This document shows positions 29,319 to 40,106 of a stretch of DNA of 64,000 nucleotides, in pieces. The translations under genes and the position numbers were made by a program. Position 1 is the stretch's first letter; every line of letters starts with the position of its first letter. The notes under the pieces were generated by a model. It worked only from the letters and a program-made list of their open reading frames with translations. It was not told where the DNA came from and ran no database searches. The stretch is from assembly GCA_031266415.1 (NCBI GenBank), contig JAISBB010000001.1, positions 62,001-126,000 of the forward strand, in the 5' to 3' direction. The stretch is from Oscillospiraceae bacterium (GTDB taxonomy: Bacteria > Bacillota > Clostridia > Oscillospirales > Ruminococcaceae).

Positions 29319-32174
29319 TTGCAAAAAAACAGGCACACAGAAAAGGTGGTGGAATTAACTATAGAACAGAAAGAAATAAAAATCAAAGGAGCTAAAGACA
29401 ACAACTTAAAAAATGTAAATTTAACTATTCCACGGAATAAATTTATTGTTTTCACTGGTGTTTCCGGATCTGGGAAATCGTCACTGGCATTTGACACCAT
29501 TTACGCAGAAGGTCAAAGAAGATATGTTGAGAGTCTTTCATCATATGCTAGGCAATTTTTGGGGCAAGTGGAAAAAGCCAATGTAGAATCGATTGAAGGA
29601 CTTGCACCTGCCATCTCAATCGATCAAAAAACTACATCACATAATCCCAGGTCAACAGTGGGAACAATAACAGAAATCTACGACTATTTGCGGCTTCTTT
29701 ATGCACGAGTTGGAATTATACATTGCTGCGTTTGTGGAAAAGAAATTCACTACCAAACAATAGACCAAATTGTGGATAAAGTTTTTGAAGTTGCAAACAA
29801 TCAAAAAATCCAAATTTTAGCACCAGTAGCAAAAAGAGAAAAAGGAACATATAGCGCAGTGATAGCGGACTTGCGAAAAAGTGGTTATGTGTGGTTACGA
29901 ATTAACGGCGCATTATTTGACTTGAGTGAGGGAATCTCGTTAGAAAAAAATAAAAAACACACCATTGAAGTGGTTATAGATAGGCTAACCGTTACAAAAG
30001 CAACAATACCTAGACTCACAGAATCACTTGAACATGCTTTTAGTTTGAAAATTTCGACGGTAATAGTAAGTGTTATTAATGGAAAAGAATTTTCTTTCTC
30101 AAAAGATTACGCTTGCCCGGACCACAATATTGAAATTGAAAAACCGGAACCACGCATGTTTTCCTTCAACAATCCTTTGGGCGCCTGCCAAGCATGTACC
30201 GGGCTAGGTGTTTTGCTAAAAGCAGTTCCAGAAAAATTAATTCCAAACAAAAATTTAAGCATTAATTGTGGTGCCATTCGTGCCCCAGGTTGGTTTGGTG
30301 GCCGCATCTCAACTATGTATCTTAATGGACTTGCCGCACATTTTGGGTTTTCTCTTGATGCTCCAATTTCAACTCTTTCGCAAAACATTATAGACATTAT
30401 TCTCTTTGGCACTAAAGAAAAAATTAAATTTGAACGGCTATTTGGTGATAAACACATTCCATTCAGCAGTAAATTTGAAGGAATTGCCAATAACATTGAG
30501 CGCCGATTTCGCGAATTACCTAGTGCTTTAATGAAAGACGAACTTAAAAAATATATGCAGGAACTTGATTGCCCAACATGTAAAGGTGCAAGACTTAAAC
30601 CTGAAATGCTGGCGGTTACGGTTGGAAGCAAAAATATCAATGAAGTTTGCCAAATGTCAGTTGAAGAAGCATTTAGGTTTATTAATTCGCTTCAATTTAA
30701 CACAATCACATCGCTTATTGCCGCACCCATTATCAAAGAAATTAAAGGACGGCTTTCTTTTTTAAAAAATGTAGGATTACCATACTTAACCTTGGGGCGT
30801 TCGGCTACAACTATTTCTGGCGGCGAGAGTCAAAGGCTTCGGCTGGCAACGCAAATTGGTACCGGACTTGTTGGTGTTTTATATATCCTTGATGAACCAA
30901 GTATTGGGTTACACCCTAAAGATAATACTCAATTAATTTTAACACTAAAACATCTGAAAGATACCGGGAATACTCTCATTGTGGTGGAACATGACGAAGA
31001 AACCATCTATGCCGCAGATTACATCGTTGATGTCGGCCCTGGTGCAGGAGTAAACGGAGGCGAAATTGTTTGCCAGGGGAGTCTAAAGGAAATTAAAGCC
31101 TGCAAAAAATCATTAACCGGAGCCTATCTTAGCGGCACAAAAAAAATACCAGTACCTGCTACCCGCCGCAGCGGAAACGGGAAATGTATTAATATTATTG
31201 GCGCACGTGCAAATAATTTAAAAAATATAGATGTAATGCTCCCACTTGGGAAACTTGTTGTGGTCACAGGTGTTTCTGGTTCCGGCAAAAGCACTTTAAT
31301 CAATGGAATTCTATACAAAGCTTTATATAACACAAAAAATATGGGGAACCTTCCAGTTGGTGCATGTGAAAGAATAGAAGGAATGGAAAATGTTAACAAG
31401 GTAATATGTATCAATCAATCCCCAATCGGGCGAACTCCACGCTCAAATCCGGCAACATACACAGGTGTTTTTACCAACATTCGTGCCCTGTTTGCCGAAA
31501 CAACAGATGCAAAAGCAAAAGGCTATAACATGAGTAGATTTTCATTCAATGTCTCCGGCGGAAGGTGCGAAGCTTGCTCTGGAGATGGGATAGTGAAAAT
31601 AGAAATGCATTTCCTGCCAGACGTATTCATTCCCTGTGAAGTCTGCGCTGGAAAAAGGTACAATCAAGAAACACTCAAAGTAAAATATAAAAATAAAAAC
31701 ATTCACAACGTACTGGAAATGACAGTTGAAGAAAATTTGGATTTTTTTAAAAACATTCCTAAAATTAAGAACAAACTACAATCTTTGTTTGATGTGGGAC
31801 TTGGCTACATAAAACTCGGGCAACCAGCAACTACACTTTCTGGTGGCGAAGCACAACGTGTTAAACTCTCAACAGAACTCTCAAAACGATTCACTGCCGG
31901 CAATGTATATATTCTTGATGAACCCACAACAGGCCTACATGTTGCTGATGTACACCGCTTAATTTCTGTGTTACACAAATTCGTAGATACAGGAGAAACT
32001 GTAATAATAATCGAACATAACCTAGACGTAATAAAAAATGCCGACCACATAATTGACCTTGGGCCGGAAGGGGGCAATTCTGGCGGTTTTTTGGTTTGCC
32101 AGGGAACACCAGAAGAAATAATTGCGTGCAATTCTTCCCACACCGCAACATATCTAAAAAAATACCTCAATTGA
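29319..32174 (+). CDS. uvrA: Excinuclease ABC subunit A
   Basis: Two GVSGSGKS P-loops, two SGGE ABC signatures, zinc-finger Cys pairs. Confidence 0.97.
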   Translation: MQKNRHTEKVVELTIEQKEIKIKGAKDNNLKNVNLTIPRNKFIVFTGVSGSGKSSLAFDTIYAEGQRRYVESLSSYARQFLGQVEKANVESIEGLAPAISIDQKTTSHNPRSTVGTITEIYDYLRLLYARVGIIHCCVCGKEIHYQTIDQIVDKVFEVANNQKIQILAPVAKREKGTYSAVIADLRKSGYVWLRINGALFDLSEGISLEKNKKHTIEVVIDRLTVTKATIPRLTESLEHAFSLKISTVIVSVINGKEFSFSKDYACPDHNIEIEKPEPRMFSFNNPLGACQACTGLGVLLKAVPEKLIPNKNLSINCGAIRAPGWFGGRISTMYLNGLAAHFGFSLDAPISTLSQNIIDIILFGTKEKIKFERLFGDKHIPFSSKFEGIANNIERRFRELPSALMKDELKKYMQELDCPTCKGARLKPEMLAVTVGSKNINEVCQMSVEEAFRFINSLQFNTITSLIAAPIIKEIKGRLSFLKNVGLPYLTLGRSATTISGGESQRLRLATQIGTGLVGVLYILDEPSIGLHPKDNTQLILTLKHLKDTGNTLIVVEHDEETIYAADYIVDVGPGAGVNGGEIVCQGSLKEIKACKKSLTGAYLSGTKKIPVPATRRSGNGKCINIIGARANNLKNIDVMLPLGKLVVVTGVSGSGKSTLINGILYKALYNTKNMGNLPVGACERIEGMENVNKVICINQSPIGRTPRSNPATYTGVFTNIRALFAETTDAKAKGYNMSRFSFNVSGGRCEACSGDGIVKIEMHFLPDVFIPCEVCAGKRYNQETLKVKYKNKNIHNVLEMTVEENLDFFKNIPKIKNKLQSLFDVGLGYIKLGQPATTLSGGEAQRVKLSTELSKRFTAGNVYILDEPTTGLHVADVHRLISVLHKFVDTGETVIIIEHNLDVIKNADHIIDLGPEGGNSGGFLVCQGTPEEIIACNSSHTATYLKKYLN

Positions 32175-32345
32175 AGTTACAATAGAAAAATTACATTGAT
32201 ACTAGTTTTAAATATCAACAATTGAGAAAAACATTGTCGAATGTTGTCGAGAAATAACTCTCTGTAATTATTGCGTTTTTAAATTAGTACATGTTAGAAT
32301 AAATCCACTATTTCCTTTATTAATCATTTACTTCCCCAAGTTAAG

Positions 32346-32373
32346 CAAGCGGCGGACTTTAATCCGCCGCTTG
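32346..32373 (+). terminator. GC-rich terminator hairpin after uvrA, overlapping the 3' end of the convergent M23 gene
   Basis: CAAGCGGCGGA-ctttaa-TCCGCCGCTTG followed by TTTTGTT. Confidence 0.85.
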
Positions 32374-33807
32374 TTTTGTTAACTCTTCTTCACTTAAAGG
32401 GTTTTCTTCGCTATCAGTTTGCTCTTCTTCTCTTTTCTCAAAAAATGGCATTGGATTTTTCCTCACACCGTTTTCTCTGCGTTCAAAGTGTAAATGTGGT
32501 CCTGTTGAATAACCAGTAGACCCAATTTCACCAATCTTCTGCCCTTTAACTACCATATCACCCACGCGTACTACAATAAAACTCAAGTGCGCATATAAAG
32601 TAGTGATGTTGCCACCATGATCAACGATTATATACTTTCCATAACTCCCATAACCTTTGCTATCAGAAAAATTTACAAAAATAACCTTGCCGCTGTTAGC
32701 GGCAACTACATTTTTCCCATACATTTTTGGCCCGGTAATATCAATCCCACCATGGAATTCTTTCCTGCCACAGAACACTCTATTCCCATATGGTGACGAT
32801 ATTAAATAAAACCCAGGAGTTGGCCAACACAAATCCCCACCAACATATTTATCACTCATTGATTTTAACCGTGATAAAATTCTGCTGATTTCTGCCTGAT
32901 ACTCTTCTTCCTGTTTCATGCATTCCTCATATCGCTCCAGCAACAGTTTCTCGTGCATTTTACTGTCATATACCTGCTTTTCGGCTACATTATATTCAAC
33001 ATCTAGCTGCTTTTTCTTACCTTCGATTTCTTTTTTCGTTGCAAATAATTCCGACTTTTTAATTTCCAACACGGCCTTTTCTCTTTCTATTTTAGCCTCT
33101 TCCTCTTTAATTTTTTTAATCAAAAGCTGATTTTGGTACATAATTCTTCTTGCAAATTCGGCACGCGTTAATATTTTGAAATAATTTTCACGCCCAAACA
33201 ACAAGCCCAAAACTTCTGCATTTTGAGCTCCAGCACTAAGGTAAATTTCTTTAAATCTCTTTGTTAAAACGATACGTTCTGAACTTATTTCTTTTTGCAC
33301 TCGCGTAAGAGATTGCTGAGTTCTATCAATATCTTTTTCAAGCAACACACGCTTCTTCTCTAATAAGCTTACCTGATTTTGTAATGCCCCAATTTCACTT
33401 GCTATTCTTTGCTGTTCTTTTTCTTCATTTTCGAGTTTTCTCTTCTGTGCATACCAACTTTTTTTTCTTTCTGCTACCTCTTCTTTAGCCGTGTCTAAAT
33501 CCTTTTTAACTTTTTCCATTTCTTTTTCTAATCTACTTTTTTCTTTCTCTTCTCCACTTTCTTCATCTTTTTCTTTAGAATCATCACTCTCAGAACTAGA
33601 AGATTTCGTTACTTCTTCAACATCATCATCCGAGTCTAACAAGACCCAATCTTCATCATAATCCTCACCTTCGGCATATTTTTTAGAATCAACATAGTAA
33701 TCATCCCCAACGCTAGAATCTTGTAAAGCACAATAACCGGGGAACATAAAACCATATAAAACCAGTATGCTCAAAAACACACAAATAATTAATAATTTTT
33801 TCAACAT
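32359..33807 (-). CDS. M23 family peptidoglycan hydrolase with coiled coil (EnvC-like)
   Basis: N-terminal membrane anchor/signal, long coiled coil, LytM motifs FHGGIDI and HLHFE; upstream neighbours ftsX/ftsE. Confidence 0.9.
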   Translation of the reverse strand: MLKKLLIICVFLSILVLYGFMFPGYCALQDSSVGDDYYVDSKKYAEGEDYDEDWVLLDSDDDVEEVTKSSSSESDDSKEKDEESGEEKEKSRLEKEMEKVKKDLDTAKEEVAERKKSWYAQKRKLENEEKEQQRIASEIGALQNQVSLLEKKRVLLEKDIDRTQQSLTRVQKEISSERIVLTKRFKEIYLSAGAQNAEVLGLLFGRENYFKILTRAEFARRIMYQNQLLIKKIKEEEAKIEREKAVLEIKKSELFATKKEIEGKKKQLDVEYNVAEKQVYDSKMHEKLLLERYEECMKQEEEYQAEISRILSRLKSMSDKYVGGDLCWPTPGFYLISSPYGNRVFCGRKEFHGGIDITGPKMYGKNVVAANSGKVIFVNFSDSKGYGSYGKYIIVDHGGNITTLYAHLSFIVVRVGDMVVKGQKIGEIGSTGYSTGPHLHFERRENGVRKNPMPFFEKREEEQTDSEENPLSEEELTKQAAD

Positions 33808-33829
33808 ATTTAAACGGCCTCTACCTTAA

Positions 33830-34723
33830 TTAGACTTTTAGGTGTTTTCGAACAAAAAACACACTTCCAAACATACCAATAATAGGGCCACTACACAAAA
33901 ACCCAGCAAGTAAATAAGTCCCCAGTTCGGCAAATGGAACTATATTCTCGCGGATCATTGGAAGAACATCTATTTCGAATTTCGCCATCACATCGAACAT
34001 ATAAACGTACCCTAAATGCAACACTGCATAAGCCAAAAACGCCGAAACAATTCCTAAAACCATTCCTTCAACCACAAATGGCACACGAATAAAAGCGTTA
34101 CTTGCACCAACAAATTTCATAATGTTTATCTCTCGGCGACGATTGTAAATTGTCATTTCGATTGTTGTTGCAATAATGAATAAAGAAACCAACAATAAAA
34201 ACCCAACAATAAAAACTCCAGCATAGCTGACCGTATTTTTGATTGTGGTAATTACTTTTGCTACTTCCGTTGGTGAATTTACCTTTTCAACTCCGGTTAT
34301 TGTTCCAATTTTTTTAATGGTTTTATTTACAATATCAACATCGTGAAGCGCAACTCTGTAAGAATCCGGTAATGGGTTGTTTTGCCCCAATTCTTCAAAA
34401 AGAGCACCACCTTCATCTAATTGAGAAAGTTGCTCTTTTAAAGCAGTTTCTTTCGAAACAAATACAAAACTGGCCACATTCTTGATTTTTTTTAAGTTTA
34501 CTGCAACAGAGGGTGCCATTCCATCACCCACAAAAACAACAACCTCATTCTTTTTTTCAACACCATGCGCAAAAGATTGTAAATTATATGAAAAAAGAGT
34601 AGCCACACCAATCAACAAAAAACAAACAGTTAAAACTCCAACAGATGCAATTGACAACAACTGATTAACCCAAACATTTTTAATCCCTTGCCCTAAAAGA
34701 TACCACAGACTATGCAATTTCAT
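33830..34723 (-). CDS. ftsX: Cell division protein FtsX
   Basis: Four-TM FtsX topology, adjacent to ftsE (overlapping stop/start). Confidence 0.92.
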   Translation of the reverse strand: MKLHSLWYLLGQGIKNVWVNQLLSIASVGVLTVCFLLIGVATLFSYNLQSFAHGVEKKNEVVVFVGDGMAPSVAVNLKKIKNVASFVFVSKETALKEQLSQLDEGGALFEELGQNNPLPDSYRVALHDVDIVNKTIKKIGTITGVEKVNSPTEVAKVITTIKNTVSYAGVFIVGFLLLVSLFIIATTIEMTIYNRRREINIMKFVGASNAFIRVPFVVEGMVLGIVSAFLAYAVLHLGYVYMFDVMAKFEIDVLPMIRENIVPFAELGTYLLAGFLCSGPIIGMFGSVFFVRKHLKV

Positions 34724-35472
34724 TTTTCATTTAATCCTCGCTTTTTATTGTTGTTGTCAATTGCGGGTCCAGTTGTTGCGTTGCAACTTGAATCTGAAAC
34801 TATTTGCCCCTTTTCAATATTTATTACTCGCTTATCAAGCTTTTTAACCAAATCATGTTCATGAGAAACAACAACAACAGTTGGCCCACATCTGTTAATT
34901 TCACACAAGAGCTCCATTACACCGGTTGAGAGTTCTGGGTCTATATTACCGGTCGGTTCATCTGCAATAATAATTGCGGGATTGTTAACTAAAGCTCTTG
35001 CTAACGCTACTCGTTGCTGTTCCCCTCCAGAAATCTGGTTGGGAAAACTCTCTGCTTTTTGCAAAAGATTAACCAAATCTAAAATATAAAAAACCCGGCG
35101 CCTAATATCTCGCCCACCAACACCAGTAACCCTAAGTGCAAATGCAACATTATCATAAACTGTCATTTGATTAATTAATCTAAAATCTTGAAAAACCATT
35201 CCAAGTGATCTTCGATATTTTGAGATTTGCCGGTTTTTTATTTTTCTAAGATTGTATCCATTAACATCAATTTGGCCAGATGTTGCCTGTTCTTCATGCA
35301 TTATCAATTTCATAAGCGTACTTTTCCCGGCTCCAGAGGGTCCAATAATAAATACAAATTCCCCATTGTTTACAAAAAATTCAATTCGGTCCAGCGCCTT
35401 AGTCCCATTAGGATACTCTTTCGATACATTGGAAAATGATATCATTACTTCTTCTCCTGGTTGTATTATCAC
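34720..35472 (-). CDS. ftsE: Cell division ATP-binding protein FtsE (start probably at internal MISFSNVS)
   Basis: [40 protein letters not shown]. Confidence 0.94.
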   Translation of the reverse strand: MIIQPGEEVMISFSNVSKEYPNGTKALDRIEFFVNNGEFVFIIGPSGAGKSTLMKLIMHEEQATSGQIDVNGYNLRKIKNRQISKYRRSLGMVFQDFRLINQMTVYDNVAFALRVTGVGGRDIRRRVFYILDLVNLLQKAESFPNQISGGEQQRVALARALVNNPAIIIADEPTGNIDPELSTGVMELLCEINRCGPTVVVVSHEHDLVKKLDKRVINIEKGQIVSDSSCNATTGPAIDNNNKKRGLNEK

Positions 35473-35486
35473 CGCATTACGCAGTG

Positions 35487-36575
35487 TTAAAATTTACTTT
35501 TATTTGCGACCAAATACTTTTTTACCATTAAGGCAACTTTAAACACCATTGCTTGCTCAAACTCTCTTAGGTCAAGTCCCGTAATCTTTTTTATTTTTTC
35601 CAATCGATAAACTAATGTGTTCCTGTGCACGAAAAGATTCCTTGCTGTTTCTGAAACATTTAGATTGTTTTCAAAAAAACGCTGAATGGTAAAAAGAGTT
35701 TCATATTCCAAGCTATCTATGGACCCTCTCTTGAAAATTTCTCTTAAATACATCTCACAAAGTGTTGGTGGCAATTGATATATCAATCGCGCAATTCCAA
35801 GATTATCATAACTTACAATTGGCTTTTCTGTATCAAAAACTTTCCCAATTTCAATCGCCGATTGTGCTTCTCTAAAAGAACGAGTAATCTCTTTAATTCC
35901 AACAACGGCTTTCCCAATGCCAACAACCACTTTTGTATAAAATTCGCCGTTTAATGTATCCACAATCGACCTTGCCAGTTTCTCTAAGTCTTTATTATTT
36001 ATGTCTTCTTTGACTTCCTTTACAATAACAATTTCGTTTTCACTTATGTTAAATAGGTAATCTTTTTGTCTATCTGGGAAAATGCGTGCCAAAATGTCAT
36101 GCACTACAACATCTGTTGCTGTTAAAACTTTAACTATAAGAACAACTCTTTGAACATCCGAATTGAAGTGCAATTCTCGCGATTTTACATAAATATCCCC
36201 TGGCAAAATATTATCTAAAACTACATTTTTTAAAAAACTAACTCTGTCGTATTTCTCATCGTAATAAAATTTTATGTTTTCCAGTGCAATTGATATTAAA
36301 CTACAATACCGTGCAGCAGTTTCATCGTTACCTCGTGAAAAAGCAACATATTCACATTTAGAACGTTTTAATGCAAATGGCTTATAAGTATAATTATCAA
36401 CACACACTGTCTCACAAGATTCCAAAAGCTCATTTGTAACATGATTGTTGGGCTCTCCAAGTCTATCCACATCACTGCATGCGATTATTATTCCTTCTGC
36501 ATCAATAACTCCAACTGTTCTGTCCATTGCATCTTTCATTTGATGAATTATTCCTTGGAAAAGTTTATTTGACAT
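35487..36575 (-). CDS. CdaR/PucR-family transcriptional regulator
   Basis: N-terminal sugar-diacid-recognition-like domain and C-terminal HTH: NVSETARNLFVHRNTLVYRLEKIKKITGLDLREFE. Confidence 0.8.
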   Translation of the reverse strand: MSNKLFQGIIHQMKDAMDRTVGVIDAEGIIIACSDVDRLGEPNNHVTNELLESCETVCVDNYTYKPFALKRSKCEYVAFSRGNDETAARYCSLISIALENIKFYYDEKYDRVSFLKNVVLDNILPGDIYVKSRELHFNSDVQRVVLIVKVLTATDVVVHDILARIFPDRQKDYLFNISENEIVIVKEVKEDINNKDLEKLARSIVDTLNGEFYTKVVVGIGKAVVGIKEITRSFREAQSAIEIGKVFDTEKPIVSYDNLGIARLIYQLPPTLCEMYLREIFKRGSIDSLEYETLFTIQRFFENNLNVSETARNLFVHRNTLVYRLEKIKKITGLDLREFEQAMVFKVALMVKKYLVANKSKF

Positions 36576-36727
36576 TTCGCTGTGCCCCCTTTATTTTAGG
36601 TCATTACTCACTCGTTACAATTGTGCATCATGCAATTACATTATATAACTTTTTATATCTGATTGCAATGCTTTGTCAAAGAAATCACCAATAAAGCACT
36701 AAATTTTTATTTCATACCACTACCATG

Positions 36728-37951
36728 TCAAAGCAACCCCTCTTTAATCAACACTTCTTTTACTTCTTGCGCAATCATTTTCTCTTCACCCGCCGGAATA
36801 ATCCAAATATCTTTTGAATTTTCTGCAGATATCCGCCGGCACCCATCAGTTTTAAATGAATTTAATTCTTTATCTAACCGCAAAGAAAAAAAATCCATAT
36901 CAGCACACACAAGCTCTCTCGTTTGCACTGAGTTTTCACCAATCCCGCCAGTAAAAATAAGCACCTCAAATCCGTTCATGGCTGCGGCATATGCCCCTAT
37001 ATATTTCTTAATCTTGTAACTTTGCATTTTCAGCAAAAGTTTTGCCAACGCGTTTTCTCTTGCCGCAGCTTCAACAACCAATCTAGAATCACCAGAAATC
37101 TCACTAACACCGAAATACCCAGATTCTTTGTTTAGAATATCAATCATTTGGTCAACAGAAAACTTTTCCTGCTTCATTAAATAAAGCACTGCAGAGACAT
37201 CGACTTCTCCGCAACGAGTTGCCATAAAAAGTCCATCAAGTGGCGTAAACCCCATACTAGTGTCAACCGAGCCCCCACCAGAAATCGCCACAACAGAACA
37301 CCCACTCCCCAAATGGCAACATATTATTTTCAACTCTTCAAGATCTTTACCAATAACTTTACTGCATTTCTGGGCAATATATTTATATGAAATCCCATGG
37401 AATCCATATTTTCTAATTCCATATTTCTCGTAATATTTGTACGGTAACCCATACATATATGCATAATCTGGGATCGTTTTGTGAAATTCACTATCAAATA
37501 CCGCAATCTCTGGAATTCCTTCAAACACGTTCATGCAAGCTTTAATTATAGCGGCACTTTCTTTATTGTGAAGCGGCGACAATTCTGAAAGATGCTCAAT
37601 TTCTTTTATTACTTTTTCGTTTAATAAAACACTAGCACCAAAAATATTTCTATCCTGCACCACACGGTGCCCAATCGCACTAATTTCATTTGTGTGCTTA
37701 ATTGAACCAAAATTTTCATCTTCAAGAAGAGCAAGCACAACACGCAAAGCATCTTCATGGTTTTCAAAGTTTTGTTCTTTTACCTTTTTTCTTTTCGCTC
37801 CCACGCGGTCAATTACAACATGCGTTATAATCCCTTTAGGCTCGCCAATTTTCTCACAATTTCCTTTCACCAAAACCTCATCTGAATCCATATTAAAAAG
37901 CTGATACTTAAATGAGGAGCTACCTACATTAACCGCTAAAATTTTCACCAT
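36728..37951 (-). CDS. ackA: Acetate kinase
   Basis: MVKILAVNVGSSSFKYQLF, GFHGISYKYIAQK, CHLGSGCSVVAI, TSMGFTPLDGLFMATRCG, FTGGIGENS. Confidence 0.95.
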   Translation of the reverse strand: MVKILAVNVGSSSFKYQLFNMDSDEVLVKGNCEKIGEPKGIITHVVIDRVGAKRKKVKEQNFENHEDALRVVLALLEDENFGSIKHTNEISAIGHRVVQDRNIFGASVLLNEKVIKEIEHLSELSPLHNKESAAIIKACMNVFEGIPEIAVFDSEFHKTIPDYAYMYGLPYKYYEKYGIRKYGFHGISYKYIAQKCSKVIGKDLEELKIICCHLGSGCSVVAISGGGSVDTSMGFTPLDGLFMATRCGEVDVSAVLYLMKQEKFSVDQMIDILNKESGYFGVSEISGDSRLVVEAAARENALAKLLLKMQSYKIKKYIGAYAAAMNGFEVLIFTGGIGENSVQTRELVCADMDFFSLRLDKELNSFKTDGCRRISAENSKDIWIIPAGEEKMIAQEVKEVLIKEGLL

Positions 37952-37991
37952 ACTTTGTTTTCAGCCCCACTTCTCTATTTCAAACCACTCC

Positions 37992-39923
37992 TCACACATC
38001 AAGGTTCCTAACATATCTCGCATTCTTTTCTATGAATAATCGTCTCGGCTCAACTTTATCTCCCATCAAAATTGTGAATATTTCGTCTGCCTTCTCTGCA
38101 TCTTCCACATAAACCTTAAGCATAGTTCTAGTTTGCGGGTCCATTGTAGTTTCCCAAAGTTGTTCCGGATTCATTTCCCCCAAGCCTTTGTACCTTTGGA
38201 TATCTAGTTTGGCATCGCTTTCTCCAGCCAACTCTTTTATACTTTCATCACGTTGCACATCAGAAAAAACATATCTAACATTTTTCCCTCGGCTAACTTT
38301 AAACAAAGGTGGCTGCGCAATATACACATGCCCGTGCTCTATAATTGGCCTCATATAGCGGAAGAAAAAAGTAAGCAGCAACGTTCTGATGTGCGAACCA
38401 TCAACATCGGCATCCGCCATAATAATTACTTTTCCATAACGAATTTTTGAAACATCTAAATCCGCACCTATTCCACAGCCCAAAGCCATCACAACTGGCA
38501 ACAATTTATCATTGCCATAAACTCTATCCAACCTAGCTTTTTCAACATTTAACATTTTACCCCACAGTGGTAAAATAGCCTGAAAAGTGCGGTCTCTAGC
38601 AGTTTTTGCCGAACCACCAGCAGAATCACCCTCCACAATATATATTTCCGTGTATTCATTGTTTCGGTCGGAACAATCCGCCAATTTCCCCGGCAACGAC
38701 CACGCTTCAAGTACACTTTTGCGCCTTGTTAATTCCCTCGCTCTTTTTGCAGCTTCTCTTGCTTTGCTGGCGTTTAATGTTTTTTCAAAAATCGCACGTG
38801 CTTGCATCGGGTTTTCTTCAAAAAATTCCGAGAGCTTTTCATAAACTAACGAATCAACTACCTTTTTAATTTCGGTATTGCCAAGTTTCGTTTTAGTTTG
38901 CCCTTCAAACTGTGCATCCATCAATTTCACACTGATCACAGCAGTTAACCCTTCCCGAACATCTTCACCAATGAAAGGTTTTTCGTTTTCTTTAAGGACT
39001 CCCAATTTTTTTGCATAATCATTAAAAACCCTTGTTAATGCCGTTTTAAATCCAACCTCATGCACACCGCCTTCCACTGTGTGAATATTATTTGCAAACG
39101 AAAGAATCAATTCGTTGTAACTTGTATTATACTGTAATGCAATTTCAATTACCTGCTCATTTTTAACATTTTTAAAATAAATTACACCATCGTTAATGCA
39201 AGCCAAACTTCTTCTTTCATGAATATAATCTACCAAACTTATTATGCCACCCTCATAACACAACATTTCTGTTTTTTCTTGCCCTTTAACACGCAAATCA
39301 GAAAAAACAATGTTTAATCCGGCATTTAAAAAAGCCTGTTCTCTAAGCCGTTTTAATAATATTTCTGGATCAAATTCAAGTTCTTCAAAAATATCACAAT
39401 CTGGCTTAAAAGTTACTTTAGTATAAGTCTGCATTCCTTCACCAATAATTTTCAAATCACTGGAACTCTTCCCACGTTTAAAACTTTGCTCATATACATT
39501 TTTTCCATCACAAACCTCAACTTTAAGCCATTCCGAAAGGGCATTAACAACCGAAGACCCAACTCCGTGCAACCCTCCCGCAACTTTATATCCGCCATCG
39601 TTGCCAAATTTTCCACCTGCATGAAGAATTGTAAACACTACAGTAAGTGCCGAAATTCCAAGTTTGGGGTGCTTTCCAACCGGAATCCCACGCCCATCAT
39701 CAACAATACAAATCACATCATTTTCCAAAATTTTTACGTCGATATTTTTGCAAAAACCAGCAAGTGCTTCATCTACAGCATTATCTACAATCTCATAAAC
39801 CAAATGGTGCAACCCTCTAGGCCCAGTCGAACCAATATACATGCCGGGGCGTTTTCTTACTGCTTCAAGCCCTTCAAGGATCTGAATCTGATTTTCGTCA
39901 TATTTTTGAAGGGAATTTTCCAT
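37992..39923 (-). CDS. gyrB: DNA gyrase subunit B
   Basis: RKRPGMYIGSTGPRGLHHLVYEIVDNAVDEA, EGDSAGGSAK, MADADVDGSHIRTLLLTF. Confidence 0.97.
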   Translation of the reverse strand: MENSLQKYDENQIQILEGLEAVRKRPGMYIGSTGPRGLHHLVYEIVDNAVDEALAGFCKNIDVKILENDVICIVDDGRGIPVGKHPKLGISALTVVFTILHAGGKFGNDGGYKVAGGLHGVGSSVVNALSEWLKVEVCDGKNVYEQSFKRGKSSSDLKIIGEGMQTYTKVTFKPDCDIFEELEFDPEILLKRLREQAFLNAGLNIVFSDLRVKGQEKTEMLCYEGGIISLVDYIHERRSLACINDGVIYFKNVKNEQVIEIALQYNTSYNELILSFANNIHTVEGGVHEVGFKTALTRVFNDYAKKLGVLKENEKPFIGEDVREGLTAVISVKLMDAQFEGQTKTKLGNTEIKKVVDSLVYEKLSEFFEENPMQARAIFEKTLNASKAREAAKRARELTRRKSVLEAWSLPGKLADCSDRNNEYTEIYIVEGDSAGGSAKTARDRTFQAILPLWGKMLNVEKARLDRVYGNDKLLPVVMALGCGIGADLDVSKIRYGKVIIMADADVDGSHIRTLLLTFFFRYMRPIIEHGHVYIAQPPLFKVSRGKNVRYVFSDVQRDESIKELAGESDAKLDIQRYKGLGEMNPEQLWETTMDPQTRTMLKVYVEDAEKADEIFTILMGDKVEPRRLFIEKNARYVRNLDV

Positions 39924-40041
39924 GCTATTAAACCATTCCTTCCCAACATTAAACTAAGTTCATTATCATCATTGTAACAGCTTTTGTGATCTTTTGCAAA
40001 CCGCTTAATAACTATTCTTTGAATATAATTTTATCTAACTA

Positions 40042-40070
40042 TTGAAAAAACATGAAGTATCTGTTAGAAT
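40042..40070 (+). promoter_or_regulatory. Promoter upstream of response regulator
   Basis: TTGAAA - 17 nt - TAGAAT. Confidence 0.65.
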
Positions 40071-40106
40071 GTAATTGTTTAAAAACTATCTGAAAGGAAG
40101 TTTAAA

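Noticed and set aside
36728-37951. Acetate kinase considered as another catalytically decayed enzyme (HRVVQDR instead of HRVVHGG)
   Set aside because: The other core motifs (SSSFKYQL, TRCG, GGIGEN, HLGSG) are intact, so activity is probably retained
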